From contig BSBM01002100.1 of the NCBI GenBank assembly GCA_027924585.1, positions 720,501-784,500 on the forward strand: DNA of 64,000 nt, read 5' to 3'. The DNA is from Larix kaempferi (taxonomy: Eukaryota > Streptophyta > Pinopsida > Pinales > Pinaceae). Below are positions 1 to 10,511 of the stretch, piece after piece. The translations under genes were made by a program, and so were the position numbers. The notes under the pieces are model-generated. The model saw nothing but the letters and a program-made list of their open reading frames with translations. It had not been told where the DNA came from and made no database searches. How positions within the stretch are numbered: position 1 is the first letter of the stretch; each line of letters begins with the position of its first letter.

Positions 1-1229
1 TATATATTGAAAATATTACACTTCTTGTTTGTTGATATTTTGAAAAGTGGTTGCTTATTATTCAACATTTATTGTAGTTGCAAATAATAATTAATGAGTA
101 GTTTTTATGGAAGGGTAGATTTTTAATTAAAGTTTCATTATTTAAAGGTTACTTTATTATCAAAACTTTATTGTCGAAGACCAAAATTTTAGACAACATT
201 TTTTGATGGAGAATATACAAACTAAAAACATCAAAAAAAATTTGTATGACGAACAAAGATAAATACAAATTCCAACCTTGCTCACTATTCCTTCACAACC
301 ATTGATTACCCCTTACATGTACTAACCCAAATTATTACCCCTTACATGTACTAACCCAAATTAGGAGGTCACTGAGACGTCGACAAGAACACCACTGTTC
401 AATATATTCCTTAAGATTCAACGGTCCAACCTTACTTCGGGGTCAACCATCGCATAACGGAGTTGTTAATTCCAACATTAACTGTCAAATTAATGTACTT
501 AGATTTAGATTTATTGATGGTGGTAGGTGTAGAGCAAAGTATTAACTAAGTGAGTCGACTCGGTTGTGAATTATAAGGCGGGGATAATGACAGTTAATAT
601 GGAGGGAAGTACTCTGTTCATTCCCTCACGTCAAAAGAGGTTTTTGGCTGCAGAAGAATAGCATAGAGATAGGAGCCGAAGAGAAGAAGAAACAGAAGAG
701 AAGGAGACGAAGAAGAAACAGAGAGGATGAGAGAAAGAACGATGGATTTAAAATAAACACAATATTTGAGACTAGATTTCTAAAGACAGATTACAACAAT
801 GCCAAAACAACAAAGAAGGTGAAGGAAATTCATCAGCCCAATGAGCCCTTACAGAGAGCAGCCAACCTATAAAGTTGGGAGCAGGTAAAACAGGTCTTGC
901 CTGTAGATCTATTGTAGCAGATAGCACAACAGAAAGGAAGAGAACCTGGTAAAAGCAGCTCAGCAGGAGAAAACCAGGTTGTTTCATTTATTTATTTCGA
1001 TTTCTATTAATATTGTTTCAAACCAGCAGGGAGTCCTTTCAGTATTTTTGCACGATTTAAAAGGTAGTCCAACAGTAATTTCAGTAGCAGACGAAGCTCA
1101 CTGAGGCCATAGCTGGTTATGCATGCTTAATTTTCTGTGTTATTTAAAATTCCGTGTGCATTCCTCCAATTGTAGATTGAATTTGCGTAGTTGATTGCTG
1201 TGTTTTAGATTGAATTTGCAGAGTCGATT
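1..1229. other. AT-rich non-coding stretch
   Basis: No gene, RNA or repeat boundary could be supported here. A purine-rich patch (about 655-740, many GAAGA/AGAAG words) is the only compositional feature. The short open frames show no recognisable motif. Confidence 0.6.
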
Positions 1230-2050
1230 GCTGTGGTGTTAATTCGACCCCAACCTGGGCTGCATCAGAAAGAGTTCCTGAGGATGGCAGCAGTGGAAGC
1301 AGCTGAAGCAGAGTCTCGAGGGAGAAGTGAACTCCAACAATATCTTGGTGGAGCAGACGCTACGGTTGAGAAGTGTAAAGAAAACTTCTCCGAGGAAACA
1401 GAGGAACATGTGGCTGAATTCCAAAGGCACAAAGTCGCTTTCACAGACTTTGTATCCAACCAAAGACGGATTAAATGAGATGAGTCAGGCCTAGAGAGAG
1501 TTTGAATCAACTACAACGGAATGTGAAACAATTCAATTGAGAATAAAGCAGCAGACGCTATCATATAATCTTTCATCGCAAATTGCCCACTCCGAGGATA
1601 TCAAAGAGAAATATGAAGTCATGAAAAGATTGGCCACACTAAAGAGTTAACACAGGATGTATGCAAGTAGGTGCAATCCTGGGAGAAAGTATAAAGATAA
1701 ATTAACTAAATTGGAAGACAGTATTCTATTACATTTGGACCACAATGAAAGAAGCTCTTTTTCATAAGAGCCTGAGGTTGGTTGTTCAAACAGTGAAGAT
1801 AAAAATCTACTATAAGTCAGGGATTCTCTAGAAACTGATATTGAAGCTTCCAACTTCCAGCACATATAGAGAGCAAGAGCAAGGTGACAAGTTAAGCCGC
1901 CAAAATTGAACAAACTGTGGTAGCTAAGCCAACTACAGAAATTCAAAGAATGAAGATCCCTGTAAACTCGCAACATCAACTCTGTTTTTCTTCCATCTAT
2001 GGCAGCATGCCTGTAATTGTTATCTACAATAAAACCTATCATGTTTCTTT
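1230..2050 (+). pseudogene. Coiled-coil protein gene, degraded copy A
   Basis: The open frame at 1233-1478 gives an 81-residue Glu/Lys/Arg/Gln-rich peptide (words such as EFLRMAAVEAAEAESRGRSE and EFQRHKVAFTDFV) with heptad-like spacing, as in coiled coils. Homology then continues through stops and frameshifts to about 2,000. It aligns by eye with copy C at 24.75-25.8 kb: the shared order is EFLRM, QRHK.AF, KLTKLE, LHLD, CSNSE, and a shared tail ending near an ACTACAGAAAT-type segment. Copies B and C are described separately. The protein family was not recognised. No intron could be placed with confidence. Because stops fall at different places in the copies, this is read as a pseudogene of a once longer gene. 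Confidence 0.5.
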
Positions 2051-2288
2051 GACAATATTGTGATTACTAGTTACTTTATATAGAGATTTTTTCATAATAA
2101 CATTTAGCTAAGCCAACCACAGAAATTTAAAGAACGAAGATCCCGGTAAACTCGCAACATCAGCTCTATCTTTCTTCCATTTATGGCAGCATGCCTGTAA
2201 TTGTTATCTATAATAAAACCTATCATGTTTCTTTGACAATATTATGATTACTAGTTACTTTATATAGATATTTTTTCATAATAACATT
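1921..2288. repeat. Tandem duplication, 2 x 184 bp
   Basis: TAGCTAAGCC at 1921 recurs at 2105 and the following 184 bases repeat with scattered mismatches, through a second ATGTTTCTTTGACAATATT. The unit is the 3' end of coiled-coil copy A plus its downstream sequence. The partner segment near 25.65-25.85 kb has it once. Confidence 0.85.
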
Positions 2289-2744
2289 CTACTTTAATGT
2301 AAGTTAGTTAAAGCATTCCAAATCTATTAGCATTCTATTTTCTTTAGCAAAGCAATAGTGACTCCTATCTGCCAAATGATATTTAATCTTTCCTTAGATA
2401 GACTGACCTTCACCCCTATCATGATTGAATTCGTGTGGGCATGCGATGCTCAAGTGTTTTAGATGATGAGCAAGAACACTAACTCCCATGGCTCTAATCC
2501 CATCACTGCGTGGCTTCCTTAAATGGGCAAAAAAATACCATTTCCCTTCAACTTTTGTTGCAGGTGGAAGGAGCATCAAACCAAATGGCTGTTTTAACAT
2601 CAGAAGTGACTTCTTTTGAAGGTCTAGGTGGTGGATCAACTACTTTTTCGCATTAAAATATTGGTAATTTCATAATGAAACATGAAACTGTTCCGTCTAA
2701 TTGTCCGCCTATGCTTTGAATTGTTCAAAAGCAACTCTGTTTAT

Positions 2745-2820
2745 TGCAATTGTTAGCGATTGGTTAGGTGATTAAAGCCCACTGCAGTTGTTAGCCATTG
2801 GTTGGGTGATTAAAGCCCAC
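2745..2820. repeat. Tandem duplication, 2 x 38 bp
   Basis: TGCAATTGTTAGCGATTGG at 2745 recurs as TGCAGTTGTTAGCCATTGG at 2783, each copy ending in GATTAAAGCCCAC. The partner segment near 26,567 has a single unit. Confidence 0.85.
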
Positions 2821-2925
2821 TGGCTCGCCAATTAAATACAAACAGAATTCCAGAAGCCCATCCAAGCAAGCCCTAAAATATTATCCTAATTCAACTCATA
2901 ATACAAGTTAAAAATGAATTATAGT

Positions 2926-3015
2926 AAACAGATTTCATTTACAAAATGAATGCATGAGTAGCCCACTGCCAAACAGATTTCATTCACAAAATGAAGGCAT
3001 GAGAAGCCACTACCA
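2926..3015. repeat. Tandem duplication, 2 x 45 bp
   Basis: AAACAGATTTCATT starts at 2926 and again at 2971, each followed by ACAAAATGAA and a GCATGAG word. The partner segment (26,704) has one copy. Confidence 0.8.
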
Positions 3016-3021
3016 AAATCA

Positions 3022-3169
3022 GGCAATTTGCTCTATCATGGGATGGGATTATAGATATCCCTAAATTATAGGGAAAAGAGGGATAGATTCATTTTGGCAA
3101 TTTGCTCTACCATGGGATGGGATTATAGATATTGGTAAATTATAGGGAAGAGAGGATAGATTCATTCTT
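3022..3169. repeat. Tandem duplication, 2 x 74 bp
   Basis: GGCAATTTGCTCTA at 3022 recurs at 3096; both units contain CATGGGATGGGATTATAGATAT and end in GGATAGATTCATT. The partner segment (26,750) is single-copy. Confidence 0.85.
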
Positions 3170-3385
3170 AATGGAAGATTTGCTAAACAGCCTGAAGAAT
3201 AAAGGAACAAAGATGCAGGGTTATGATGGATAAATATGATAGTTTATTATTTTTTGCTAACCATTTTTTTCCACATTAAACATCTTTCCATTTTCGTTTA
3301 TTAGCAATGGATTTCACAACATGGCTTCCATAAAGACTGTGGAGTACAGCTCGCACAGACAGGTTTTATACTCTGGAAGTTTTTT

Positions 3386-3491
3386 AGAATACTAGGCTCT
3401 CATGTGAGAAACCTGTGACCTCGAGTTAGGCACCATAAAGAATACTAGGCTCTCATCTGAGAAACCTGTGACCTCGAGTTCCTTTAGGTTA
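3386..3491. repeat. Tandem duplication, 2 x 53 bp
   Basis: AGAATACTAGGCTCTCAT at 3386 recurs at 3439; both copies carry GAGAAACCTGTGACCTCGAG. The second copy has a short extra CCTTTAGGTT. This block is missing from the partner segment near 27,050. Confidence 0.8.
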
Positions 3492-3652
3492 GGCACCATA
3501 ACTAGTGTTGACAGTTTACTTGATTTATTATTTATAAATCACAATGAAGTATTTGGAAAGTTTTTTACCATTTTTTTTTAAAAACAAAGATTGTAAAGAA
3601 AAAAATAGAATGAAAAATGGGAATATTGAATTAATCAAGTTGACAAAAATGC

Positions 3653-4046
3653 TGTTGATGGTAGATGGAAAAGCGACAGGGGTTGGGCATGCATAGAGGG
3701 AGAGAGTGGAGAAAGTGGTCGTTGAACAAATGTATGAGAAACGAGCAATTGGAATTCAATATCTAGGGTTATTAGAGCATCAGCAGAACATGATATATTT
3801 AATATCAATGGTTATTAGAGTATTAGCAGAGCAACATAAACAATAAAAATGTTGATGGTAGATGGAAAAGCGACAGGGGTTGGGCATACATAGAGGGAGA
3901 GAGTGGAGAAAGTTGTCGTTGAACAAATGTATGAGAAACGAGCAATTGGAATTCAATATCTAGGGTTATTAGAGCATCAGCAGAACATGATATATTTAAT
4001 ATCAATGGTTATTAGAGTATTAGCAGAGCAACATAAACAATAAAAA
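3653..4046. repeat. Tandem duplication, 2 x 197 bp
   Basis: TGTTGATGGTAGATGG at 3653 recurs at 3850 and the whole 197-base unit repeats with only a few differences (for example GGGCATGCATAG against GGGCATACATAG). The partner segment near 27,125 has the unit once. The high identity suggests a recent event. Confidence 0.9.
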
Positions 4047-4470
4047 TTAATATGATGAAAGGAAGTATAAGAATGGCGAGGAAAGAAGAGGATGAAGCCT
4101 GAGAATATATAATTAACAAACTACAGCATTACATTTTCAGTATGGGGATGGTATTTGACAGTGTATTATTCAATAACTCATATCCTCTTCTCTTGTAAAG
4201 TACCAAAATCGGCATCGTCAGTAAAATCCGAGGCCCATCTGAAAAGAAGAAACCAACCGGCTAGGTGTGTTATGCGAATAACACTGCTGTTCTTCAATAT
4301 ATCTACCCACATTAAATAACATTGCTGTTTTAGTGTTAAATGAATAACAGTACCCACGTTTTCTGTTGCTTCACCTTTCCATCTGCCTTTGTGCTCTAAG
4401 CTGAATCTTCTCTCAAAAGGCAGTAAATTGTGTTGTTGGGATACGCCAAGCAACGCTCCAGAGCCCCATT

Positions 4471-5273
4471 AGCAAGTTCTGGAACAGATACTAAATTTGA
4501 TATTAAACTGATAGGAGCAGATACTACACTTAATCTTAGCCGATAGACGGAGAACAGGAACTACACTTGGTTAATACTACTTTAGTTCTCCAGTTTTTTT
4601 CCACCAACGCATGTGGTATTGATATTCTCCCTTTCACACACAACCATATCGCGAATAGACACAAAACTTGTAAAAAGATAATACAACATATTTTTACCAA
4701 CTATTTTCTCAATTAAATGAGCTACATATTTAGGGTGGTTAATTCCACCTTAGGTCTAGATCATTAGTAATTTAATAAATTTGAATTTCAAATTAACTTT
4801 AATATAATTTTAAATAAGAAGTAAAGTAGGGTTAATATTAGAATACAATCACTACAACATATTTGAAGAATTTATTCTCTTTAAAAATTAACTTGATCTT
4901 TCATTATTAATAAGGAGTTCATATTATACATTAATATAAGTTTAATAATTACTCTTAAGAATTATTACTAATTTTCCTTTCATGTAATTCATTTTTAGGT
5001 ATTATAGGTTGTGTGAAGTGAATGTCTATGGGTTTGTTATATATAATGTTAGTGTTGTGTGGTTTATGATCAAAGAAGGTCTCTAAAAGCAGCGTCAAGA
5101 TCTTAGTTGATTTGTAAATCTATTCAAGAATTTTGTGTCCCATAACTGACCTAGTTTAGCCATCCATCGATCAAGGTCATTTTGTGGATGTGATGCAACC
5201 TCTTTGAGGTCAAGATTGAACATAGTATTCCATTGTTCAAATGGTGCCAACGCACTAGATGAATGGTTCAATT

Positions 5274-5274
<1 letters not shown>
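4471..5274. other. AT-rich non-coding stretch
   Basis: Very AT-rich sequence with no supported gene. Nothing beyond simple A/T runs was seen. Confidence 0.6.

Positions 5275-5312
<38 letters not shown>
5275..5312. repeat. (CA)19 microsatellite
   Basis: An uninterrupted run of 19 CA dinucleotides. Perfect runs of this length are usually length-variable between individuals. Confidence 0.97.
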
Positions 5313-5314
<2 letters not shown>

Positions 5315-6540
5315 ACTTAAATGGAACAAAGAAAATCAAGCTTACAATCATGAAAATCTCAATTAGGCAAGACACCATATGGAAGTAGGATTTACTCGGA
5401 TTTAAGTTATGGTACCCATAATCGCAACCAACTGATTTTCATGAAAAAGCCTCAAATGACCCATTGGCTTTTGCACAAGACCACAAGGTACCTTAAATGT
5501 CTTCCCTTAAACACAAAAGCAATTATGTGTTTTGTCTCTTGTTGGCATGAGTAGTGAAAGTCCTATGTCTAGTACCAATGATGGCATTACCCAAAACACC
5601 AACAAATTTTGTTTTTAAGATTTACCACAATCTAATTTTGACACTAGGTGAACTCATATTAGTATTACTATCTCGAAATATGAAAATGTTTGTGTTTCAT
5701 ATAAAGAAAGAACTTTGTTGGGGAATTTTGTGGATAGGGTTCCTCTTGAAGCCATGAACAAGGCTTGGGATAAACATGTTTAATAATCTCGTGGTTGGCA
5801 TTGAGCTAACTCCAAGAGCTTGATTAACAACTTCCTCATGTTTGAGTTTGTCAATAAATCTCATGTTGATGATATCATCACTTATGGTCCTTGGGCATGA
5901 AAGAATACCCTTGAATTGTCCTTGTGGGATGAGCACTTTTTAACATATGATTCAACCTAGCTTTTATTTACCTATGTTGTCGGAGTTCTTTAAAGCAATT
6001 TCTGCCTTTCCTCTAGCATCTTTTGTTGATATTGGAGGGATTATATGAACTCCACTAAAACACATGGACATAATGTTGTTCAAGAATTTGTGGAGAAGAG
6101 ATGTTTTATAAAAGGTTATAGAAGACTCCTTACCATCTTGTTGCTACTCATATCGATGGTATTGCTCCACATTAGATTATATATTTTAAAGTGTGTTATG
6201 TGTGTTGACACATGTTTTTCTTGTGTTGTGCTAGATATGTAGTCTAAGTAAGGGAGAGTGTACATGGCATGTGTTGGTGTAGGGTCAAACACTAACTCGA
6301 CACTCCAAGGCCTTTAACACAATGTATTCCAACATAATTGGTGTTGGGCACATAATGTTTTTGTTCCCTAATCGTTGGTGTAAGTTTTGTGCTACCTTGA
6401 TTGTTACAACCTATTTGGTTGTACTTGAAACTATCCAAATGGATAAGTCACCCAATTGATAATAATTCCATAGTAAAAATATAATTGATGAATAATTGAT
6501 AAAATATATAAAGATGATTTTTACAATGAATGGTGTAGCC
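5313..6540. other. No gene recognised
   Basis: Only short open frames of 65-80 codons without recognisable motifs. Part (5,700-5,940) could be coding debris of an old element, but no family could be named. Confidence 0.5.
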
Positions 6541-6542
6541 CG

Positions 6543-6552
6543 TATAAATAGG
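6543..6552 (+). promoter_or_regulatory. Candidate TATA box (TATAAATAGG)
   Basis: TATAAATAGG is the plant TATA consensus as found in many LTR promoters. It lies in AT-rich sequence that may be an old LTR: further right, on the minus strand, is a gypsy-like terminal word reading LRTKLPLRGRQ. No paired LTR was found, so promoter function is inference. Confidence 0.35.
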
Positions 6553-6612
6553 CTCACATGGTGACTATTCACCAAAGGGATGTGTCCCTTAATTAATTAT
6601 AATCAATTTTAC

Positions 6613-6642
6613 GTTATTATATTATTATTATTATTATTATTA
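6613..6642. repeat. (TTA)n microsatellite
   Basis: About 30 bases of TTA/ATT repeats with one irregular unit near the left edge. Confidence 0.9.
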
Positions 6643-6875
6643 ATATTTATTAATTGTTTATTTATTTGTTCATTACATTGCCTTCCCCTTAAGGGAAGCT
6701 TTGTCCTCAAAGCTTATTAACGACCAGGCTTACGTCTGATTTTTCGCTTGTAATGTCATCTCTCGATCTTTTGTGTTAATCATTGCGACACTTGACGAAA
6801 CAAGACGATATGAGTTACACACTCCAAGGGAAAAATATCGCATCATTTGTGAGGTGGTCCATCTGAGATCTATCT

Positions 6876-7955
6876 TCATCGGAGCTGATTGTTGATCACC
6901 TTATTGGATAAATCTTCCCATTTTTTGCTTAGGTTGTAGATTTTGTGTTTTTTCACTTCTGAAATCATAACTCCTTTGTTTATGTTCATTTTGACCCCGT
7001 TGTTGGTCAAAATGCTTTTTATAATTTGGGTGTCGATAAGGAGTTCTTGTTGTTTGTTTTTCTGCTGGATTGACATTCTTTTGGACTGTGACGAGGACCG
7101 AATTTGTATCTATTTCTTCTTCCTCAACTTGAATTTGCTTTCCGGAGAGTCTGAATGCTTCCTTTTGGATTTGAAGTAATTTGTTCTCTAATAGATTATT
7201 ATTCTTCGAATCTTCTCGAACCTTTCATCTTGCGACTTTTTTTCCTCTTTTAACTTCTTGATTTGTTCCTTTAGTTCTTGATTAAGATTTCTCAGATGAT
7301 GGTTTTCTTCTTGTTGTTCTAGTATTCTTCCTTCGAGGTCTTCATTGGAACATTCCATCTTCTGACTATGTTTCAACTTTTTAATCTTCGTAATTAATGT
7401 CTTGTTATGATTTCATAGTTGAAATAGTTCTTCGGTATTGCTCGATAATGTATTGTTGATTTTTGTAATATCCAACTTATGTGTCTTCTTAATGTCGTCA
7501 TACTATTGCTGGAGTTTATCCTTTTGTTGCTGAGGTCGACATCTCTCTGATTCTTGATTTTCTAGCCTTTTCTGGGCTTGCATCAAGTCACTATCTTTGT
7601 CCATGATGAGCTTGTTTAAACGCTTTATGTCTTCTTCGAAGTCGTTATCGTTTCTATACGGTGACTTTTCTTCATTCTTTGACTTTTTTATCCGATCTTC
7701 TACATTTTGATTGAGACTTTTTAAATGTGATATTTTATCATCCTTATTTGATAACCTTTCCTTGAAATCTTCATTAGCTCTTTCTAACTCTTGCTTTTGA
7801 TCTTTTAAGCTATGATTTTGTTGTTTTGTTAACAGATTAAGCAATTTTTGCTTCCTAATCTCGGCTTGAAGATTTTTATTAGTCGCTTTATACTTCTCTA
7901 ACTCGTCTAATGTTGCTTGTAACTACGAATTCATTATTGGATATGTGTTTGCCAT
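6876..7955 (-). pseudogene. Long coiled-coil ORF of unknown family, broken by in-frame stops
   Basis: Read on the minus strand from ATG at 7955 (start MANTYPIMNS), the open pieces at 7503-7844, 7188-7376 and 6876-7076 all lie in one frame. The frame is broken only by stops (near 7925, 7503, 7410 and 7188), giving about 360 codons with no frameshift. The product is almost wholly Lys/Glu/Gln/Asn/Leu heptads (for example NHSLKDQKQELERANEDFKE and NHHLRNLNQELKEQIKKLKE), a long coiled coil, with a basic C-terminal part. There is no signal peptide, membrane segment or catalytic motif. Downstream on the same strand lies a word resembling the C-terminal end of gypsy polyproteins. It may therefore be an accessory or gag-like ORF of an old LTR element, or a retrocopy of a host cytoskeletal-type gene. 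Preservation of frame across four stops suggests decay by point mutation. Confidence 0.45.
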
Positions 7956-9610
7956 CGTTTCTGACTTCTATCCTTCGTAACTACTTTAACTTGACTTGGT
8001 CGGTGATAAATAGTATTTGAATTCTTGACAATAGCTTGGCCCTCCTTGACTCGGCTCTTTCTTTGATTTGGTCTTCTTTTGACTATAGATGGTCTTTTTT
8101 TCTTCTTTTCTTCTTTTTTTATAATAAACAATTTTCAATATTGGACATGAATACTTGGAAAGTTTATATTGTTTGAAGGGAGACAAGAGGTTCTATGAAA
8201 CTGAATTAATAGTTAGGTCTCCAATCAAAAAAGTGATGGGAGTGTGTCATAGGTAACATTGTATCTAAATGAGATACTGTACATTGGGCACATTGTAGTT
8301 GGGGTTATTGCATATGGATGAAAGGAAAACCTATATAGTTTGGTTACAACACATACGAGGTAATCTTGTGTAGTAAAGTGTGGCAGGGACATATGAAGAA
8401 GAGTTACATAGTCCTATTTTAGTAAAGAATGTATCAATATTCCGTCAAAATTTTAATATGAACAACCAATAGTGTACTTAATGTCTGTTATGTGATGGTA
8501 GATCCTAGTTTGATTATGATAGTCTGGTGTGTAATGATCGGTGGAACAATTGATATAAGTGTTATCGCCCTAATTTTGCTGCTCTTTGATTCGAGCGAGC
8601 ATAGTCAAAAGCATCACAAGTCAACTATAACTCGTACAACATGATCTATTGTAGGCTCTACAAACCATATAGGGTCCACCCATCACAAGACCTTTCCCAT
8701 AAGTTGTATGGAACATCCCTTTTTGTAGGACTCACACTTCAAAGAGTCTTGAAAGTCGTGTGACCCTATCCAAATAAAACAAAATGGTCCTTTCTACATA
8801 TAAATGCCTAGGGACAAACCCAAATGACAGGGTTGTGATGTTTCGACTCTATAGGACCTCCCATCACTACCGTTAACATTCAATTGGGCATCATGCCATA
8901 ATAAAGCCCTCTCTTCAATATTTAATTGAAATTCATGGTGGGTTGTAACACACAATGGGTCTCTTAGGCTATTAATAGATGAGCATGGCCCTGCAAATAA
9001 AGAGGAAAAAAATTTAGGTGTGCAAATTTATATTGTTAGGATTCAATTATAGAGAAATCAAGAGCGCTTGTTCTTTGATTCCTCCACTTCAGCGGTCCAT
9101 ATGCTAATTACTAAGTGTCTATTGTCCATAAGGCCATCCACAAAGGTTTTGATTGCCTATAACATTCTAGAGAAAAAATGAGTAGTCAAGGAGGCCAAAG
9201 GACCCTCACACAAAGATTTGGAGCCCACATGTTGTAATCTTCTCTTCCCATGTGGGTTTTTAAGTTTAATTGCATTTCCATTGGTTTATTATTCAATATA
9301 TTGTTGTTAATCCCAATTTATGTGTTAAATGGTTGATTTCGCATTTAGTTTCATGTTCAATATACTAAATTGATGCTTGACAAGTTAAATTAATTGTTGC
9401 ATTGTGCTCCTCCTGACATTTTGTCTTGTATTAGCTTACTTGACTAGTAGGGTGTTTTGGTACCCATATAACTCAAAACCCCAACTCTAGATTAGTGGCT
9501 CCGTTGGGGAGTTTGATCCAAATTCTTGCTCTTGGCTCTGTTTTTACTTAGTTTATTTCTTTTGGTTCATTGTAGGTTTAGGTTAGAGTTTAGCTTAAAG
9601 TTAGATTGGT
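7956..9610. other. Non-coding stretch; possible old LTR/leader at its right end
   Basis: No gene was recognised. TGGCTCCGTTGGGGA at 9496-9510 resembles the tRNA-Asp-type primer-binding sequence (TGGCGCCGTTG...GGGGA) of Athila-like gypsy elements. No LTR pair, gag or pol follows because the copia element interrupts at 9616. This is a weak hint only. Confidence 0.3.
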
Positions 9611-9615
9611 CCTTT

Positions 9616-10192
9616 TGTTGGTTGTGGAGCCAGATCTTCTAGTCTCATAGATGATATTGTATCAGCCGTGTTTGTACCCCAGTTTTATATGATATGTAGG
9701 TGGACTGTACACTCACCCCAGCGAGGGGGTGTGGGGGGGCATCGCCCCCCCACGGGGGACCATCCCCCCTGGCTGGGGGGTCCGGGGGCTAGCGGTCCCC
9801 CGGAGAAAATTTTTGGGGTTGTTTTCGCCAGCAGTTTTGCGGGCCCATGGTTTTGGGTATCCCGTGGTATTTTCCCATTGTATTTCCCTTATAAATAAAG
9901 ACATTGTAATATGGCTAGGTTAGATGATGTATTAGGTTTTATGCATTGTAAAGATCTCTGAGATCAGGAGAGAGACTGTGAAACTGAGAAGAGGAAGTGC
10001 AGCAGTTGTGCTGCAGGTTGTATCCCTTCACCTTGCTGGACGGTAATAATAATAAGGACTGGCAAATTCAGTGTGGACGTAGCCCAAGCTGGGTGAACCA
10101 CGATATATCTGTGTCTCTCTTGTAATGTGTATGTGTGATTATATTTGCATTTCTATTTATTGTTATTGCTTTGCGATCCCGTTTTTCTAACA
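9616..10192 (+). repeat. 5' LTR of copia-1
   Basis: Begins TGTTGG and ends TAACA. It contains a striking G/C-run tract (9712-9805) and a TATA-like TATAAATA at 9890-9897, about 170 bp downstream of the G-runs, which is the likely transcription start region. The 3' LTR is collinear but differs in the G/C tract. Confidence 0.93.
9729..9805. other. G-run/C-run hairpin tract in LTR
   Basis: GTGGGGGGGC and GCCCCCCCAC face each other across a short loop (about 9730-9753), a perfect 10-bp stem. Further G4-G6 runs follow (GGGGG, GGCTGGGGGG, GGGGG). Either strand could fold as a hairpin or G-quadruplex. Related tracts are in the other LTRs of this family. Confidence 0.7.
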
Positions 10193-10194
10193 AT

Positions 10195-10207
10195 TGGTAT
10201 CAGAGCC
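10195..10207 (+). other. Primer-binding site, initiator-tRNA-Met type
   Basis: TGGTATCAGAGCC, two bases after the LTR end, matches the common plant copia primer-binding site complementary to the 3' end of initiator tRNA-Met. Confidence 0.9.
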
Positions 10208-10267
10208 AAAGGTCTATTTGGCAGTTAAACCCGCAGGAAGCTAGGGTTTCTGGTTCGAGTGGGAGCA

Positions 10268-10511
10268 ATGGCAGAAGAAGGAAAGTTTAAGGTCAAGAAG
10301 TTTAACGGCCAAAACGTTGGGTTATGGAATATGCAAATGGAGGACTATCTATACCAGAAGGATCTATTCCTACCGTTGGGAGGAAAAGCAAAGCAGCCGA
10401 CGACTATGAAGGACGAAGAATGGGAGGTTCTTGACAGAAAGGCTCTGGGAACAATACGGTTGAGCCTGGCTTCGTCGGTGGCTTTCAATATCTCAAAAGA
10501 AACGACAACAG
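10268..10511 (+). pseudogene. copia gag, N-terminal part only
   Basis: Encodes the capsid N-terminal region typical of plant copia gag (UBN2/DUF4219 type): KFNGQNVGLWNMQMEDYL followed by [20 protein letters not shown]. The likely start is ATG at 10268 (MAEEGKF). An upstream in-frame ATG at 10259 is less likely because copia-2 starts at the equivalent of 10268. After about 81 residues, at ...SKETTTE, it runs into reverse-transcriptase sequence in another frame. The zinc knuckle and everything after it are deleted. Confidence 0.85.

Larger units (their letters stand above)
1230..4470. repeat. Segmental duplication, unit 1 (partner about 24.9-27.6 kb)
   Basis: Beyond the coiled-coil remnant, the flank of copy A stays collinear with the flank of copy C. 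Shared landmarks in the same order are: a gggcatgcgatgctc/gagcatgtggtgccc block (2,440/26,150); ggcaaaaaaataccatttcc (2,526/26,237); ctgttccgtctaattgtc (2,689/26,508); aacagatttcatt (2,927/26,704); ggaaaagcgacaggggttgg (3,667/27,139); and atcctcttctct (4,179/27,518). Boundaries are approximate. Unit 1 has grown by local tandem duplications that are absent from unit 2. Confidence 0.7.

Noticed and set aside
1233-1510. Overlapping minus-strand frames of 74 and 81 codons
   Set aside because: They are antisense shadows of the coiled-coil remnant and carry no motif of their own.
6400-6760. LTR starting TGTTACAACC with TATA box
   Set aside because: No matching terminus with a TSD or second copy was found; only the TATA word is reported.
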